Source: DAOUEG01 sp964595455
GTDB taxonomy: Bacteria > Chloroflexota > Dehalococcoidia > Dehalococcoidales > RBG-16-60-22
Assembly (NCBI GenBank): GCA_964595455.1
Contig: CAZQQL010000020.1
Coordinates: forward strand, 1-35,533
Length of the DNA: 35,533 nucleotides
Reading direction: 5' to 3'
Below, piece by piece: positions 8,170 to 15,496 of the stretch. A program made the position numbers and the translations under genes. Position 1 is the stretch's first letter; every line of letters starts with the position of its first letter. The notes below the pieces were generated by a model, which saw only the letters and a list, made by a program, of their open reading frames with translations, was not told the DNA's origin and did no database searches.

Positions 8170-8914
8170 AACCAACGCCAACGAACAAAAAGTCGCCCTG
8201 GTGACCGGGGCCTCCCGCGGCCTCGGACGGGCCATCGCCCTGCGCCTCGCCCGGGACGGCGTGCGCGTGGCGGTCAACTACCGCAGCCGGGATGAAGACG
8301 CGGCTCAGGTCGTTGAGGAGATCACGAAAAGCGGCGGTACGGCCATGCCCTGGAAAGCCGATATCGCGGACGGCCAGGCGGTGCGTGCCATGGTAAAAGG
8401 CATCGTGCAGAAGTGGGGGCGGCTGGATATTCTTGTCAACAACGCCGGCATCGTGCGTGATACGCTGCTGCTCCGGATGCCGGACGACGCCTGGGACGAG
8501 GTCATCGATACCAATCTCCGCGGCGCCTACCTTTGCACCAAGTACGCCCTGCGCCCGATGATGGACGCGGGCTGGGGCAGAGTCATCAACATCGCGTCCC
8601 TGGCGGGTGTTATCGGCAGCGCCGGCCAGGCCAATTATTCCGCTGCCAAGGGCGGTCTGATTGCCTTCACGAAGAGCGTGGCGCGGGAGGCGGGCCCGAA
8701 AGGTATCACGGCCAACGCCATCGCACCCGGTTTTATCGTGACCGATATGACGGACAAACTGCCCGAGGATATGCGGGACATGGTACTGGGACGCATCCCT
8801 CTCGGTCGTTTCGGCCGGGCGGAGGACGTTGCGGAACTGGCGGCGTTCCTCGCCGGAGAAGCTGCTGGCTACATTACGGCACAGGTCATCAATATCGATG
8901 GTGGTATTATTTGA
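8162..8914 (+). CDS. fabG: 3-oxoacyl-ACP reductase FabG
   Basis: This NADPH-dependent SDR reduces 3-oxoacyl-ACP to (R)-3-hydroxyacyl-ACP. The 250-residue product has TGASRGLG (15-22), NNAG, and the catalytic Ser146, Tyr159 and Lys163 in the classic Y-x3-K spacing (ANYSAAKGG). The C-terminal INIDGGII segment is typical. The ATG at 8162 lies inside the end of fabF (8-nt overlap). An upstream in-frame start at 8060 would lie deep in fabF and add unrelated residues. The presence of both FabG-type and FabL-type SDRs in one operon supplies the two reductions of the cycle. Confidence 0.94.
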   Translation: MTETNANEQKVALVTGASRGLGRAIALRLARDGVRVAVNYRSRDEDAAQVVEEITKSGGTAMPWKADIADGQAVRAMVKGIVQKWGRLDILVNNAGIVRDTLLLRMPDDAWDEVIDTNLRGAYLCTKYALRPMMDAGWGRVINIASLAGVIGSAGQANYSAAKGGLIAFTKSVAREAGPKGITANAIAPGFIVTDMTDKLPEDMRDMVLGRIPLGRFGRAEDVAELAAFLAGEAAGYITAQVINIDGGII

Positions 8915-8931
8915 ATTGAGGAGGCTGTTTC

Positions 8932-9783
8932 ATGGCTAACGTGGCGATTCTGTCGGATACCATTGCTTGTTTGCCGGAGGAGATCATCAAGGACTACGAC
9001 ATCGGCTTCGTATCGCCGATCATGAACATCAACGGGAAACCGTACCGGGACAGGACTGAAATGAACCCGGACCAGTTCTGGAAAATGTTCCCGGACATGA
9101 AGGACTTCTCCACCGGGGCTCCCCCCATCGAGGACTATACGAAGGCCTTCGATGAAGCCGCGAAGAAGTCGAATGACATCGTTATCGTCCATGTTTCCAA
9201 GGCTCTGAGCGCAACCCATGAGGTCTCGCTCCAGGCCAGGGAGATATACATGAAAGAACATCCCGGCGTGAACATCGAGGTCATCGACAGCCGGACTGCC
9301 GCCGGCGCTCAGGGTTTCATTGTGCTGGAAATGGCCCGCGCCGCGAAAGCGGGCAACAGCCTGGCGGATGTCGTCAAGGTCGCCAACGACATGATACCCA
9401 GGGTGCGCTTTTTCTGCACCCTGGAAACGCTCAAATTCCTCATCAAGATCGGCCGGGCGCCCAAGACGGCTTATATGGGCGAGTTGTTCCAGGTGAAGCC
9501 CATCATCGGGATGGTCAACAACACCGGGCTGGTGGAGAACGTCGGGCGCGCCCGCGGCATGGTCAAGGCCATGGAAAAGATGGTGGAAATGATGGGGCAG
9601 TACCTTGACCCCAACACGCCTTCTCACATCAATGTTCATTTCAGCAACTCCCTGGAACTGGGCGAGCAGATGAAAAAGATGGTCACCGATCGTTTCAAGA
9701 CCGAGGAGTTGTTTTACACGCCGTATTCGCCGGTGATGTCCGGCGCGGTCGGGCCGGTAGTTGCTGTCTCTTTCTACGCGTAA
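8932..9783 (+). CDS. fakB: DegV family fatty-acid-binding protein (FakB-like)
   Basis: DegV/FakB proteins bind one fatty acid and present its carboxylate to the kinase FakA. The 283-residue product begins VAILSDTIACLPEEI, with the DST/DT-type motif of DegV, and has a two-domain layout with FSTGAPPIEDY (the S/T-x-P substrate region), VIDSRTAAGAQG, and a LETLKFLIKIGRAP segment, the typical L-x-x-L-x-x-x-GR motif. It has AGGAGG upstream and follows fabG by 17 nt. Adjacency to a FakA-type kinase is strong evidence for the FakAB role; which fatty acids it binds cannot be told. Confidence 0.88.
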   Translation: MANVAILSDTIACLPEEIIKDYDIGFVSPIMNINGKPYRDRTEMNPDQFWKMFPDMKDFSTGAPPIEDYTKAFDEAAKKSNDIVIVHVSKALSATHEVSLQAREIYMKEHPGVNIEVIDSRTAAGAQGFIVLEMARAAKAGNSLADVVKVANDMIPRVRFFCTLETLKFLIKIGRAPKTAYMGELFQVKPIIGMVNNTGLVENVGRARGMVKAMEKMVEMMGQYLDPNTPSHINVHFSNSLELGEQMKKMVTDRFKTEELFYTPYSPVMSGAVGPVVAVSFYA

Positions 9784-9796
9784 TTTGAGGGGAGTA

Positions 9797-11449
9797 ATGA
9801 AAGCTCGCCAGGAAAGCAGCGCCATGAAACAAAGAACAACCATTGACGGGCGGGTCTGGAAGGCGATGTTCACTGCCGGTGTGAACTGGCTGGAGAAGAT
9901 CGTCCCTGATATCAATGCCCTGAACGTCTACCCCGTGCCGGACGGCGACTGCGGCACCAATATGGTCCTTACCCTGAAGTCCAGCCTGGACCAGATGAAC
10001 CGCAGCAACGGCAATTTAAATTCGGTTTCCGCCGTCGCCAACGCCATCGCTAAAGGCGCCCTGATGGGCGCGCGCGGTAACAGCGGCGTCATACTCTCAC
10101 AGATATTCCGCGGTCTGCAGCAGGGACTGGAAGGCAAGGACAGGATCGGCGCGGCGGACCTCGCCGCGGCATTCAGGGAAGGCTCCATCACCGCCTATGC
10201 CGCCCTCAGCCATCCGGTTGATGGCACTATCCTCACCGTCATGCGCTCCGTGGCGGACGCTGCGGAAAAAGCCGCCGCCGAGCCGGGGGCTTCCCCCGTC
10301 TCGGTGATGGATTCGGTCCTGGTGGCCGCCCGCGAAGCCGTCATCGATACCCCAAACCTGCTCGATGTCCTGCGGGAAGCCGGCGTCGTCGATGCCGGCG
10401 GCCACGGACTCTTCACTTTCCTGGAAGGCGCGCTGCTGGAACTCAAGGGCGAAACGGACGGCCGTTCCCCGGAGGTGCTTGCCTCCCTGCTGCCCGTTAC
10501 CGGCGCCCCGAATACCGTAGCGGAAGAAGAGATGTATGGCTTCTGCACCCAGTTCATGCTCAATGGCAATGACCTGAGCGTGGCGGCAGTGCGCCGGATG
10601 CTGGAAGACATGGGCAAGTCCCTTATCGTCGTGGGCGACGCCTCGGTCATCCGTGTCCATATTCACACGCTGGAGCCGGACGTGGTCATCAGGAAGATGT
10701 CCGCCTATGCCTCGGTCGTGGATGTGGACGTTAACAACATGGACGACCAGCACCGCGATTTCCTCCTCATGAAGCGGGACAGGAACACCCCCCTTCCGGC
10801 CGCCGTCATCGCTGTGGTGCAGGGGGATGGGCTGATCAAGGTCTTCTCTGACCTGGGCGTCGCGGCGGTCATCACCGGCGGCCAGACGATGAACCCCAGC
10901 ACGATGGACTTCCTGGAAACCATCGAGCAGGTCCCCTCCGATAACATCATCCTCCTGCCCAACAACAAGAATGTCGTCCCCACCGCCAGGCTGGTACAGA
11001 CGCTGAGCGAGAAGAATATCGTCGTCATTCCGACCGAAACGGTACCCCAGGGTATTTCAGCCCTCGTCGCCTTCGTCCCGGAAAGCGAGTTCGACGAGAA
11101 CGTTGCTGAGATGATGGATGCCTTCAGTTCCGTCAGGACCATCGAGATCACCCGTGCCACCCGCGCCACGACCGTCTCGGACATCGATATCAAGGCCGGG
11201 CAGCTTATCGGGCTGCTCGATGGCGACCTGCTGGCGGCGGCGGATACCGCGGCGGACGTCATGAAAAGCCTGCTGGGACGGCTCGATGTGAGCGCGGCAG
11301 GCATCGTCACGCTGTACTACGGCAAGGACACCCCGGCGGATGAAGCACATGCCCTCGCCGATGCTATTTCCGCGGCCCATCCGGGCGTGGAAGTCGGCGT
11401 AGTGGAAGGCGGCCAGCCTAACTACTTCTACATGATATCGGTGGAATAG
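9797..11449 (+). CDS. fakA: Fatty-acid kinase FakA-like (DhaL domain protein)
   Basis: The 550-residue product matches FakA in length and layout. The N-terminal DhaL-like kinase domain has NALNVYPVPDGDCGTNM, in which Asp49 and Asp51 are predicted metal and ATP ligands, followed by GARGNSGVILSQ. The central and C-terminal DegV-like regions follow, with the IRVHIHTLEPD and LLPNNKNV segments. FakA phosphorylates fatty acids presented by FakB to give acyl-phosphate, usable by PlsY or by PlsX in reverse. The start at 9797 follows GAGGGGAG; a start at 9761 would overlap fakB. A homologue of unknown substrate in the same superfamily is an alternative, but the operon with plsX and acpP favours fatty acids. 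Confidence 0.9.
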   Translation: MKARQESSAMKQRTTIDGRVWKAMFTAGVNWLEKIVPDINALNVYPVPDGDCGTNMVLTLKSSLDQMNRSNGNLNSVSAVANAIAKGALMGARGNSGVILSQIFRGLQQGLEGKDRIGAADLAAAFREGSITAYAALSHPVDGTILTVMRSVADAAEKAAAEPGASPVSVMDSVLVAAREAVIDTPNLLDVLREAGVVDAGGHGLFTFLEGALLELKGETDGRSPEVLASLLPVTGAPNTVAEEEMYGFCTQFMLNGNDLSVAAVRRMLEDMGKSLIVVGDASVIRVHIHTLEPDVVIRKMSAYASVVDVDVNNMDDQHRDFLLMKRDRNTPLPAAVIAVVQGDGLIKVFSDLGVAAVITGGQTMNPSTMDFLETIEQVPSDNIILLPNNKNVVPTARLVQTLSEKNIVVIPTETVPQGISALVAFVPESEFDENVAEMMDAFSSVRTIEITRATRATTVSDIDIKAGQLIGLLDGDLLAAADTAADVMKSLLGRLDVSAAGIVTLYYGKDTPADEAHALADAISAAHPGVEVGVVEGGQPNYFYMISVE

Positions 11450-11473
11450 GTGTCCGGCCCCGGGGCAGTCCGT

Positions 11474-11529
11474 TTGCATTGTGCCCGGCTCCTTGCTACA
11501 ATCTCTCTGACCTTCCGGTGACCGGAAGG
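11474..11529 (+). promoter_or_regulatory. Promoter plus palindromic leader element before the SDR gene
   Basis: TTGCAT (11474-11479) and TACAAT (11497-11502) are 17 nt apart, a good sigma-70 promoter. Just downstream, CCTTCCGG (11511-11518) and CCGGAAGG (11522-11529) are perfect 8-bp inverted copies around TGA. The palindrome starts at about the transcription start, so it could be an operator or a 5'-end hairpin. It has no T-tract and is unlikely to be a terminator. Confidence 0.6.
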
Positions 11530-11567
11530 AATACTGCTGTTTCTCATATGGACGTACCGGAGGGAAT

Positions 11568-12302
11568 ATGGACCTGTTATTGAAGGACAAAACAGCCCTG
11601 GTAACCGGCGCCGGCAGCCAGATAGGGTACGGCCGGGCCATCAGCCTGGCGCTGGCGGAAGAAGGCTGCCATGTGGCCTGCGCGGATATTGACATAGAAG
11701 GAGCCCAAAAGACCGCCGCCCAGGTCAAGGGGAAAGGCGTGAAATCCCTGCCCCTGCGCATGGACGTGACGAAACGCCCGGAAGTGGAGTCCGCTGTGAA
11801 GACCGCCGTCGATACCTTCGGGCGGATCGATATCCTTGTCAATAACGCCGGCGCCTCCAGCCGCGTGCGCCCGTTCCTGGAAATGACCGAAGAAGACTGG
11901 GAGTACGACATCAGTATCAATCTGAAAGGCCAGATGCGGGTTGCCCGCGTTGTCGTGCCTTATATGATAGAGCAGGGGTACGGCCGCATCATCAACACCT
12001 CCGGCGGGCAGGGCTTCCCCGGCATCTCCATCTACGGCGCCGCCAAGGGCGGCGTGGTACGCTTCACCGAGGCGCTGGCCAAAGAGGTGGCAGCAAAGGG
12101 CGTCATCGTCAACGCCATCGCGCCAGGGCACGGCCGGACCGGCCTGGTCTACAGCGAGCCGGAAGAGTCACTGGAAGCCGACCGCCGCCGCTCACTCCTC
12201 GGCCGTCTCTGCACGCCGGAAGACGTCGCGCCCGCTGTGGTGTTCCTCGCCTCCGACCGGTGCAGCTACATGGTCGGGCAGGTGCTCCACCTCGGCGCCT
12301 GA
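11568..12302 (+). CDS. SDR family oxidoreductase
   Basis: This 244-residue classical short-chain dehydrogenase has a TGAGSQIGYGRA cofactor loop, in which the usual TGxxxGIG is extended by two residues. It also has NNAGAS, Ser in NTSGGQG, and the catalytic Tyr and Lys in SIYGAAKGG. Asp at the end of strand 2 (ACADIDIEGA) suggests NAD(H) preference. It has its own promoter and a strong GGAGGG site. It is not part of the fatty-acid operon and lacks FabG's terminal DGG (it ends LHLGA). The substrate is unknown; a role in degrading or modifying hydroxyacyl or alcohol compounds is only a guess. Confidence 0.88.
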   Translation: MDLLLKDKTALVTGAGSQIGYGRAISLALAEEGCHVACADIDIEGAQKTAAQVKGKGVKSLPLRMDVTKRPEVESAVKTAVDTFGRIDILVNNAGASSRVRPFLEMTEEDWEYDISINLKGQMRVARVVVPYMIEQGYGRIINTSGGQGFPGISIYGAAKGGVVRFTEALAKEVAAKGVIVNAIAPGHGRTGLVYSEPEESLEADRRRSLLGRLCTPEDVAPAVVFLASDRCSYMVGQVLHLGA

Positions 12303-12341
12303 TTCTAAGAATCCAAAAGGTTGTCTAGGCTGGTCTCCGGT

Positions 12342-12371
12342 TGTCATTCCCGTGCAAACGGGAATCCACCA
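12342..12371 (+). repeat. REP-like palindromic repeat
   Basis: GTCATTCCCGTGCAAACGGG and the following AATCCACC form the ATTCCCGT...ACGGGAAT palindrome of a dispersed family. Relatives lie at 16767-16796, 16929-16956 and 32501-32550. The rest of the gap (12303-12661) shows no gene. Confidence 0.65.
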
Positions 12372-12661
12372 TTATCAGCGATGCTGGTCTGACGAAGTTG
12401 GAGATCAACGCTTCAGCCCTTTGTATCGTCCGCCATGCAAAGGGGGACAGCGGGGGATTCGTCTCCTGGTTCTTCCTTCTTATCTCTCCTGAGTATGATG
12501 AATCTGCCAACCGGGTCGCTGCAGGTTTCTAACCCGACACTTGCTTTTCAACCTCACGAATTTGCGTTTCATTTAGCAATTCATGGCTGCCGTTTACGGT
12601 TTGTTAACGGTACGGACTCTATACTGATAGTGAACATAATATCGTGAGGTAGAAAGAACAT

Positions 12662-12883
12662 ATGACCAATGCAGCCCGGAAGACACTGGTAGACAAGGCC
12701 TTCGGATGGGTGTTCGCCCCATCGGTCACGATCCGAATGGAGTTGTTCTACGGCGCCAGCGATTCATTACCACGACCAGGCGCCTCTCACATGACCTATA
12801 TGAACCGGGAAATTCCGGCAGAGTCAGGGTCCCGCCGCGTTACCTTCGCAGCCGGCACGGTTCCTGCGCCCGCGGATTATTGA
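12662..12883 (+). CDS. Small hypothetical protein
   Basis: A 73-residue frame opens with ATG at 12662, 10 nt after GAGGT, and ends 22 bp before a strong intrinsic terminator, which supports a transcribed unit. The N-terminal part is helical with a hydrophobic FGWVFAPSVTIRMELF stretch; the rest is polar and proline-containing. TATACT at 12620-12625 could be a -10 box, without a good -35. I do not recognise the family. It might be a leader peptide or non-coding transcript instead. Confidence 0.35.
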   Translation: MTNAARKTLVDKAFGWVFAPSVTIRMELFYGASDSLPRPGASHMTYMNREIPAESGSRRVTFAAGTVPAPADY

Positions 12884-12905
12884 ATGCACCGCTTACCCTC
12901 CTTCG

Positions 12906-12941
12906 AATCCCCTTCGCTGCCGCCGGCGAAGGGGATTTTTC
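12906..12941 (+). terminator. Intrinsic terminator
   Basis: AATCCCCTTCGC (12906-12917) and GCGAAGGGGATT (12926-12937) form a perfect 12-bp stem with an 8-nt loop, followed by TTTTT. Confidence 0.85.
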
Positions 12942-12975
12942 GTTGTTTGATTACAGAAAAAGTTGAGGGGCCGGG

Positions 12976-13171
12976 ATGTTGAAGCTACTCGGCGTTATCC
13001 GTGAAAAGTGAAGAATGGTGGATCGGCTGGCTCATCGACCTGCCCGGCGTCAATGCCCGGGAACGGACCCGTGATGAACTAATCGCATCGCTAAGAATTG
13101 GGGCGGAAGACTTGCTCAATACCCCGGTTGTTCCTTCCGGGGAAGAAGAACTGGTGACGATTGAGCTTTAA
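12976..13171 (+). pseudogene. HicB-like antitoxin-family gene with a frameshift
   Basis: An ATG at 12976 with GAGGGG six bases upstream gives MLKLLGVIREK and then meets TGA at 13009. One base over, the frame continues as EEWWIGWLIDLPGVN, ERTRDELIASLRIGAEDLL and VTIEL to a TAA at 13171. Together they make a continuous HicB-like fold: N-terminal strand, the W-x-(G)-x-x-x-DLPGVN strand pair and the helix starting at RTRDEL. A +1 shift at AAG-TGA restores the protein. Alternatives are a pseudogene, a sequencing error, a programmed +1 shift, or initiation at GTG 13001 producing a 56-residue form. No HicA toxin is adjacent. Confidence 0.6.
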
Positions 13172-13201
13172 GCCACCGCAAATCTGATGGCTGTGGAATG
13201 A

Positions 13202-13235
13202 CCGGGGGAGCCGTAACTCCCCCGGCTTCTTTTTT
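13202..13235. terminator. Intrinsic terminator between converging genes
   Basis: CCGGGGGAG (13202-13210) and CTCCCCCGG (13217-13225) form a perfect 9-bp stem with a 6-nt loop, followed by CTTCTTTTTT on the plus strand. It closes the HicB-like unit and may also serve the converging SnoaL-like gene, though no T-tract favours that strand. Confidence 0.8.
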
Positions 13236-13237
13236 AC

Positions 13238-13963
13238 TTACTTCTTTTTGTCCGCGGGTTTCTGCCCGGCGGCTTTCTTGGCCTTGTGAGCGGCCATCGT
13301 CTTGAGGTTGCGGACGTTCTCTGACGTGGTCTTGCCGGTTACCGGATGCGCATAGTGATAAGGATAAATGTAGCCGGTCACGAAGCGCGGGTCGTTGGCG
13401 AACGGCGGGATGTCTGCCTGCGGGGCCTGCATCGCTTCAATGGCCTCGCCGAACTTGTCCATCGTGTTCCAGGCTCCTTCCGGCAGCTGTACCGTATAGT
13501 TGATGATCCAGTCCACCTTGAGGAACTTCCAGACGCCGTCCTGCTTGATGTATTCGATCTCATACATGCCGCCGACGAAGGAACCGTTGCCCTCGCCTTT
13601 TTCATTGGGGATGCGGACGCCGCCGAACGCGTACCACCTGCCGTGGCCGCGGTCGCCATCGACATCGACGACACCGGCGATAGGCATGACCTGGTGCGTG
13701 AAGCTCGGGGGCATCTCCGGACGGCTGTCATCGCCGACGCCGAAGTAACGCCTCACGCCTTCCTTGCCGAGCCAGACTCCTTCCAGCCAGTTGAGCCTGG
13801 TTTCAGGGTGGTCGGCGAAGCAGTCGAGTATCTCGTCCTTGAGCATATACATGACGTAATAGCTGTAGGCCCGGTGGAGCCGTTTGATGTTGTCGATGTC
13901 TTCCAGTTTCTGCAGCTTGGTCTCCGCGGCAACCAGTCTCGCTTCAAGTTCCTCGATGTTCAT
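13238..13963 (-). CDS. SnoaL/NTF2-like domain protein
   Basis: The 241-residue protein starts with a coiled-coil-like helix (EELEARLVAAETKLQKLEDIDNI) and continues with the RLHRAYSYYVM helix of SnoaL-like cone folds. It then has a WLEGVWLGKEGVRRYF segment and alternating strands with HQVMP, GRWYAFGGV and GGMYEIEYIKQDG-WKFLKVDW. The tail after residue 220 is rich in Lys and Ala and probably disordered. Members include hydroxysteroid- or polyketide-type isomerases and dehydratases, but catalytic residues cannot be named here, so no reaction is claimed. A GGAG site lies 10 nt upstream. It is a single-gene unit. Confidence 0.75.
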   Translation of the reverse strand: MNIEELEARLVAAETKLQKLEDIDNIKRLHRAYSYYVMYMLKDEILDCFADHPETRLNWLEGVWLGKEGVRRYFGVGDDSRPEMPPSFTHQVMPIAGVVDVDGDRGHGRWYAFGGVRIPNEKGEGNGSFVGGMYEIEYIKQDGVWKFLKVDWIINYTVQLPEGAWNTMDKFGEAIEAMQAPQADIPPFANDPRFVTGYIYPYHYAHPVTGKTTSENVRNLKTMAAHKAKKAAGQKPADKKK

Positions 13964-14100
13964 ACAGGTCGTCTCCTTTACGAATTTGTCCCACTATAGC
14001 ATATTTGCCGGGAGGCCGGGTACTACACTCGCCCCGAGGCAGACTGGTAAAAACATGCGTATATTTGCCGTTTCCGGTACAATGTAAGCAGGCGGTATTC

Positions 14101-14493
14101 ATGGAAAGCACAACCCAGATCTTCCTCTTTGCAATAAGCGTCTTCGTGGGTGGAGCGGGCATCATCGCCGGGTCCGCCATGGCGGCCGGGTTCCGGCGTC
14201 AGAGTTACCCCGAGGGCGAGCTGGAGGATACGCCGTTTCACAGCCATATCGTCACCGGATTGATCCTCATGCTTGCGGTGGGCGGGAGCGCGGCCTTCTC
14301 CGCGGCGATCACGTTCAATAACGCTGAAACCGGCGGGATCAACGCCATGATATCCGGCTGCATCGTCATGGCCTGGGTGGTCGGCAAGCTGTACATACTT
14401 CGCCAGCCGTGGGGCCTCCCGCTCCTCCTGGATATCTTCTACTTCGGCTGCGGCGCCGCCATGCTGGTACTTGGCTTGAGCCTGTACCAGTAG
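14101..14493 (+). CDS. Integral membrane protein, four predicted segments
   Basis: The 130-residue protein is mostly hydrophobic, with membrane segments near residues 5-28, 49-70, 80-98 and 108-127. A short polar loop (FRRQSYPEGELEDTPFHSH) separates the first two. The start at 14101 is preferred over one at 14005, because the upstream extension is not membrane-like and AGGCGG precedes 14101. I do not recognise the family and assign no function. Confidence 0.65.
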   Translation: MESTTQIFLFAISVFVGGAGIIAGSAMAAGFRRQSYPEGELEDTPFHSHIVTGLILMLAVGGSAAFSAAITFNNAETGGINAMISGCIVMAWVVGKLYILRQPWGLPLLLDIFYFGCGAAMLVLGLSLYQ

Positions 14494-14830
14494 AGAACAG
14501 CTCAAAAGTCAAAGGTCAAAAGTCAAAGATACCCGCGGCTTTTCATAGTGTACATAAGAGTCGTTATTCGTTTTCAAAGAATCCTTATTTAACTCACTCT
14601 CCTCGTATCTGACCAGCTTCAAGAGTCGTTTTTCGTTTACTGTCAAGTCAGCCTCGGTCACGGCATTCGTTTTCTGATTGATTTTATAGATAGCCAGACC
14701 GTCCACAACGGGCTTTTCCGTAAATATCGTAGTAGAGACACGCAGGACAATAATAGAACACATGTACGGAATTTGTCAAGGGTGAAATGTCACTTTTATA
14801 AAGTCGACGAAGAAGACGGGGCGGACATAA
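14494..14830. other. Intergenic region with a repeat and a doubtful minus-strand frame
   Basis: The segment starts with a tandem AAAGTCAAA-type repeat (14501-14529), which recurs inverted at 31297-31320. A minus-strand frame of 84 codons (14763-14509) begins inside the promoter described next, has no Shine-Dalgarno site and no recognisable similarity. It may be spurious or a remnant. Confidence 0.4.
14750..14779 (-). promoter_or_regulatory. Strong sigma-70-like promoter on the minus strand
   Basis: Read on the minus strand, TTGACA (14779-14774) and TATTAT (14755-14750) lie 18 nt apart. A transcript would start near 14743 and run leftward into a region without a convincing gene. Confidence 0.5.
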
Positions 14831-14860
14831 CAAAACGGCATCCGCCCATACAAGGCGGAT
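14831..14860 (-). terminator. Intrinsic terminator of the DUF1294 gene
   Basis: On the minus strand ATCCGCC and GGCGGAT pair around a 7-nt loop and are followed by GCCGTTTTG. It lies 30-60 bp after the stop codon of the DUF1294 gene. Confidence 0.6.
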
Positions 14861-14889
14861 TGATGGAAGGAACGGTAATATTCCGGCTG

Positions 14890-15153
14890 TTACCGGAAAT
14901 ACATCCAGTAAACGATCCCCGCGTGGATAAGCGTCGCGAGGATGAGCACGACGGCGAAGACGCCCTTCCGCGTCTTGTGGCGGAAGACGGACCGCCCCAA
15001 CCAGCCGCCGGGGAACCCGCCGAGCAGCGCCAGCCAGTGCAGGGTTTTCTCCGATATGCGCCGGCCGCCGTTCTTCGCCCGCGATTTATCAAAACCGTAC
15101 AGACAGAACAGTGTCAGGCTCGCCGCGGCCAGCCATATCCAGTAGTAATACAT
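14890..15153 (-). CDS. DUF1294 family membrane protein
   Basis: The 87-residue product has the DUF1294 pattern: an N-terminal membrane segment, then YGFDKSRAKNGGRRISEKTLH, a second segment LLGGFPGGWLG, FRHKTRKGVF, and a last segment ending IVYWMYF. The DK-x-RA, R-(I)-x-E-x-x-L and HKT(R)K motifs are the family's landmarks. The family consists of small inner-membrane proteins of unknown role, sometimes fused to cold-shock domains. It is a monocistronic unit, followed by a terminator. Confidence 0.85.
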   Translation of the reverse strand: MYYYWIWLAAASLTLFCLYGFDKSRAKNGGRRISEKTLHWLALLGGFPGGWLGRSVFRHKTRKGVFAVVLILATLIHAGIVYWMYFR

Positions 15154-15496
15154 CGCTTCTACTCTAGCACGGTCCGGGCAGTCAGGGCTACACCGCTCAG
15201 AACAGGCAAGTAATTATTACGCTGTTCTATCGCCGTATTGTAGTGCCTGCCTGTATGAATTCCGGGACAGGTTCCACTATTATCCTTAACCAAATAAGAC
15301 AAATAGCGCTACTACGGCATACGTGAGTTATTACATATATGCCGTATAATACAGTTTTGGATCAACCAGGTTCCCTAATGAAAAGGGCAAAGGAGGAAGG
15401 CAGAATCGATGAAGAATACCGGCGCTGCATCCCACGGCTGATGCCTGTGCAGGCTTGACCACCCTTGGACCTTACTGATAACGAAAGGAAACATAC
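15154..15496 (+). other. Intergenic region with a palindrome and -10-like box
   Basis: No gene is seen. ACGGCATA (15314-15321) and TATGCCGT (15338-15345) are perfect 8-bp inverted copies with a 16-nt spacer. TATAAT (15345-15350) directly abuts the right arm, so the site could be an operator for the sensor-like gene downstream. No convincing -35 is seen. Confidence 0.45.

Noticed and set aside
13009..13011. Second selenocysteine codon in the HicB-like gene
   Set aside because: Continuing in the same frame after this TGA does not give HicB-like sequence; only the +1 frame does. No Cys-containing redox motif surrounds it.
14509..14763. 84-residue minus-strand protein
   Set aside because: No Shine-Dalgarno, its start lies within a promoter, and its end is encoded by a short tandem repeat; kept only as an uncertain remark.
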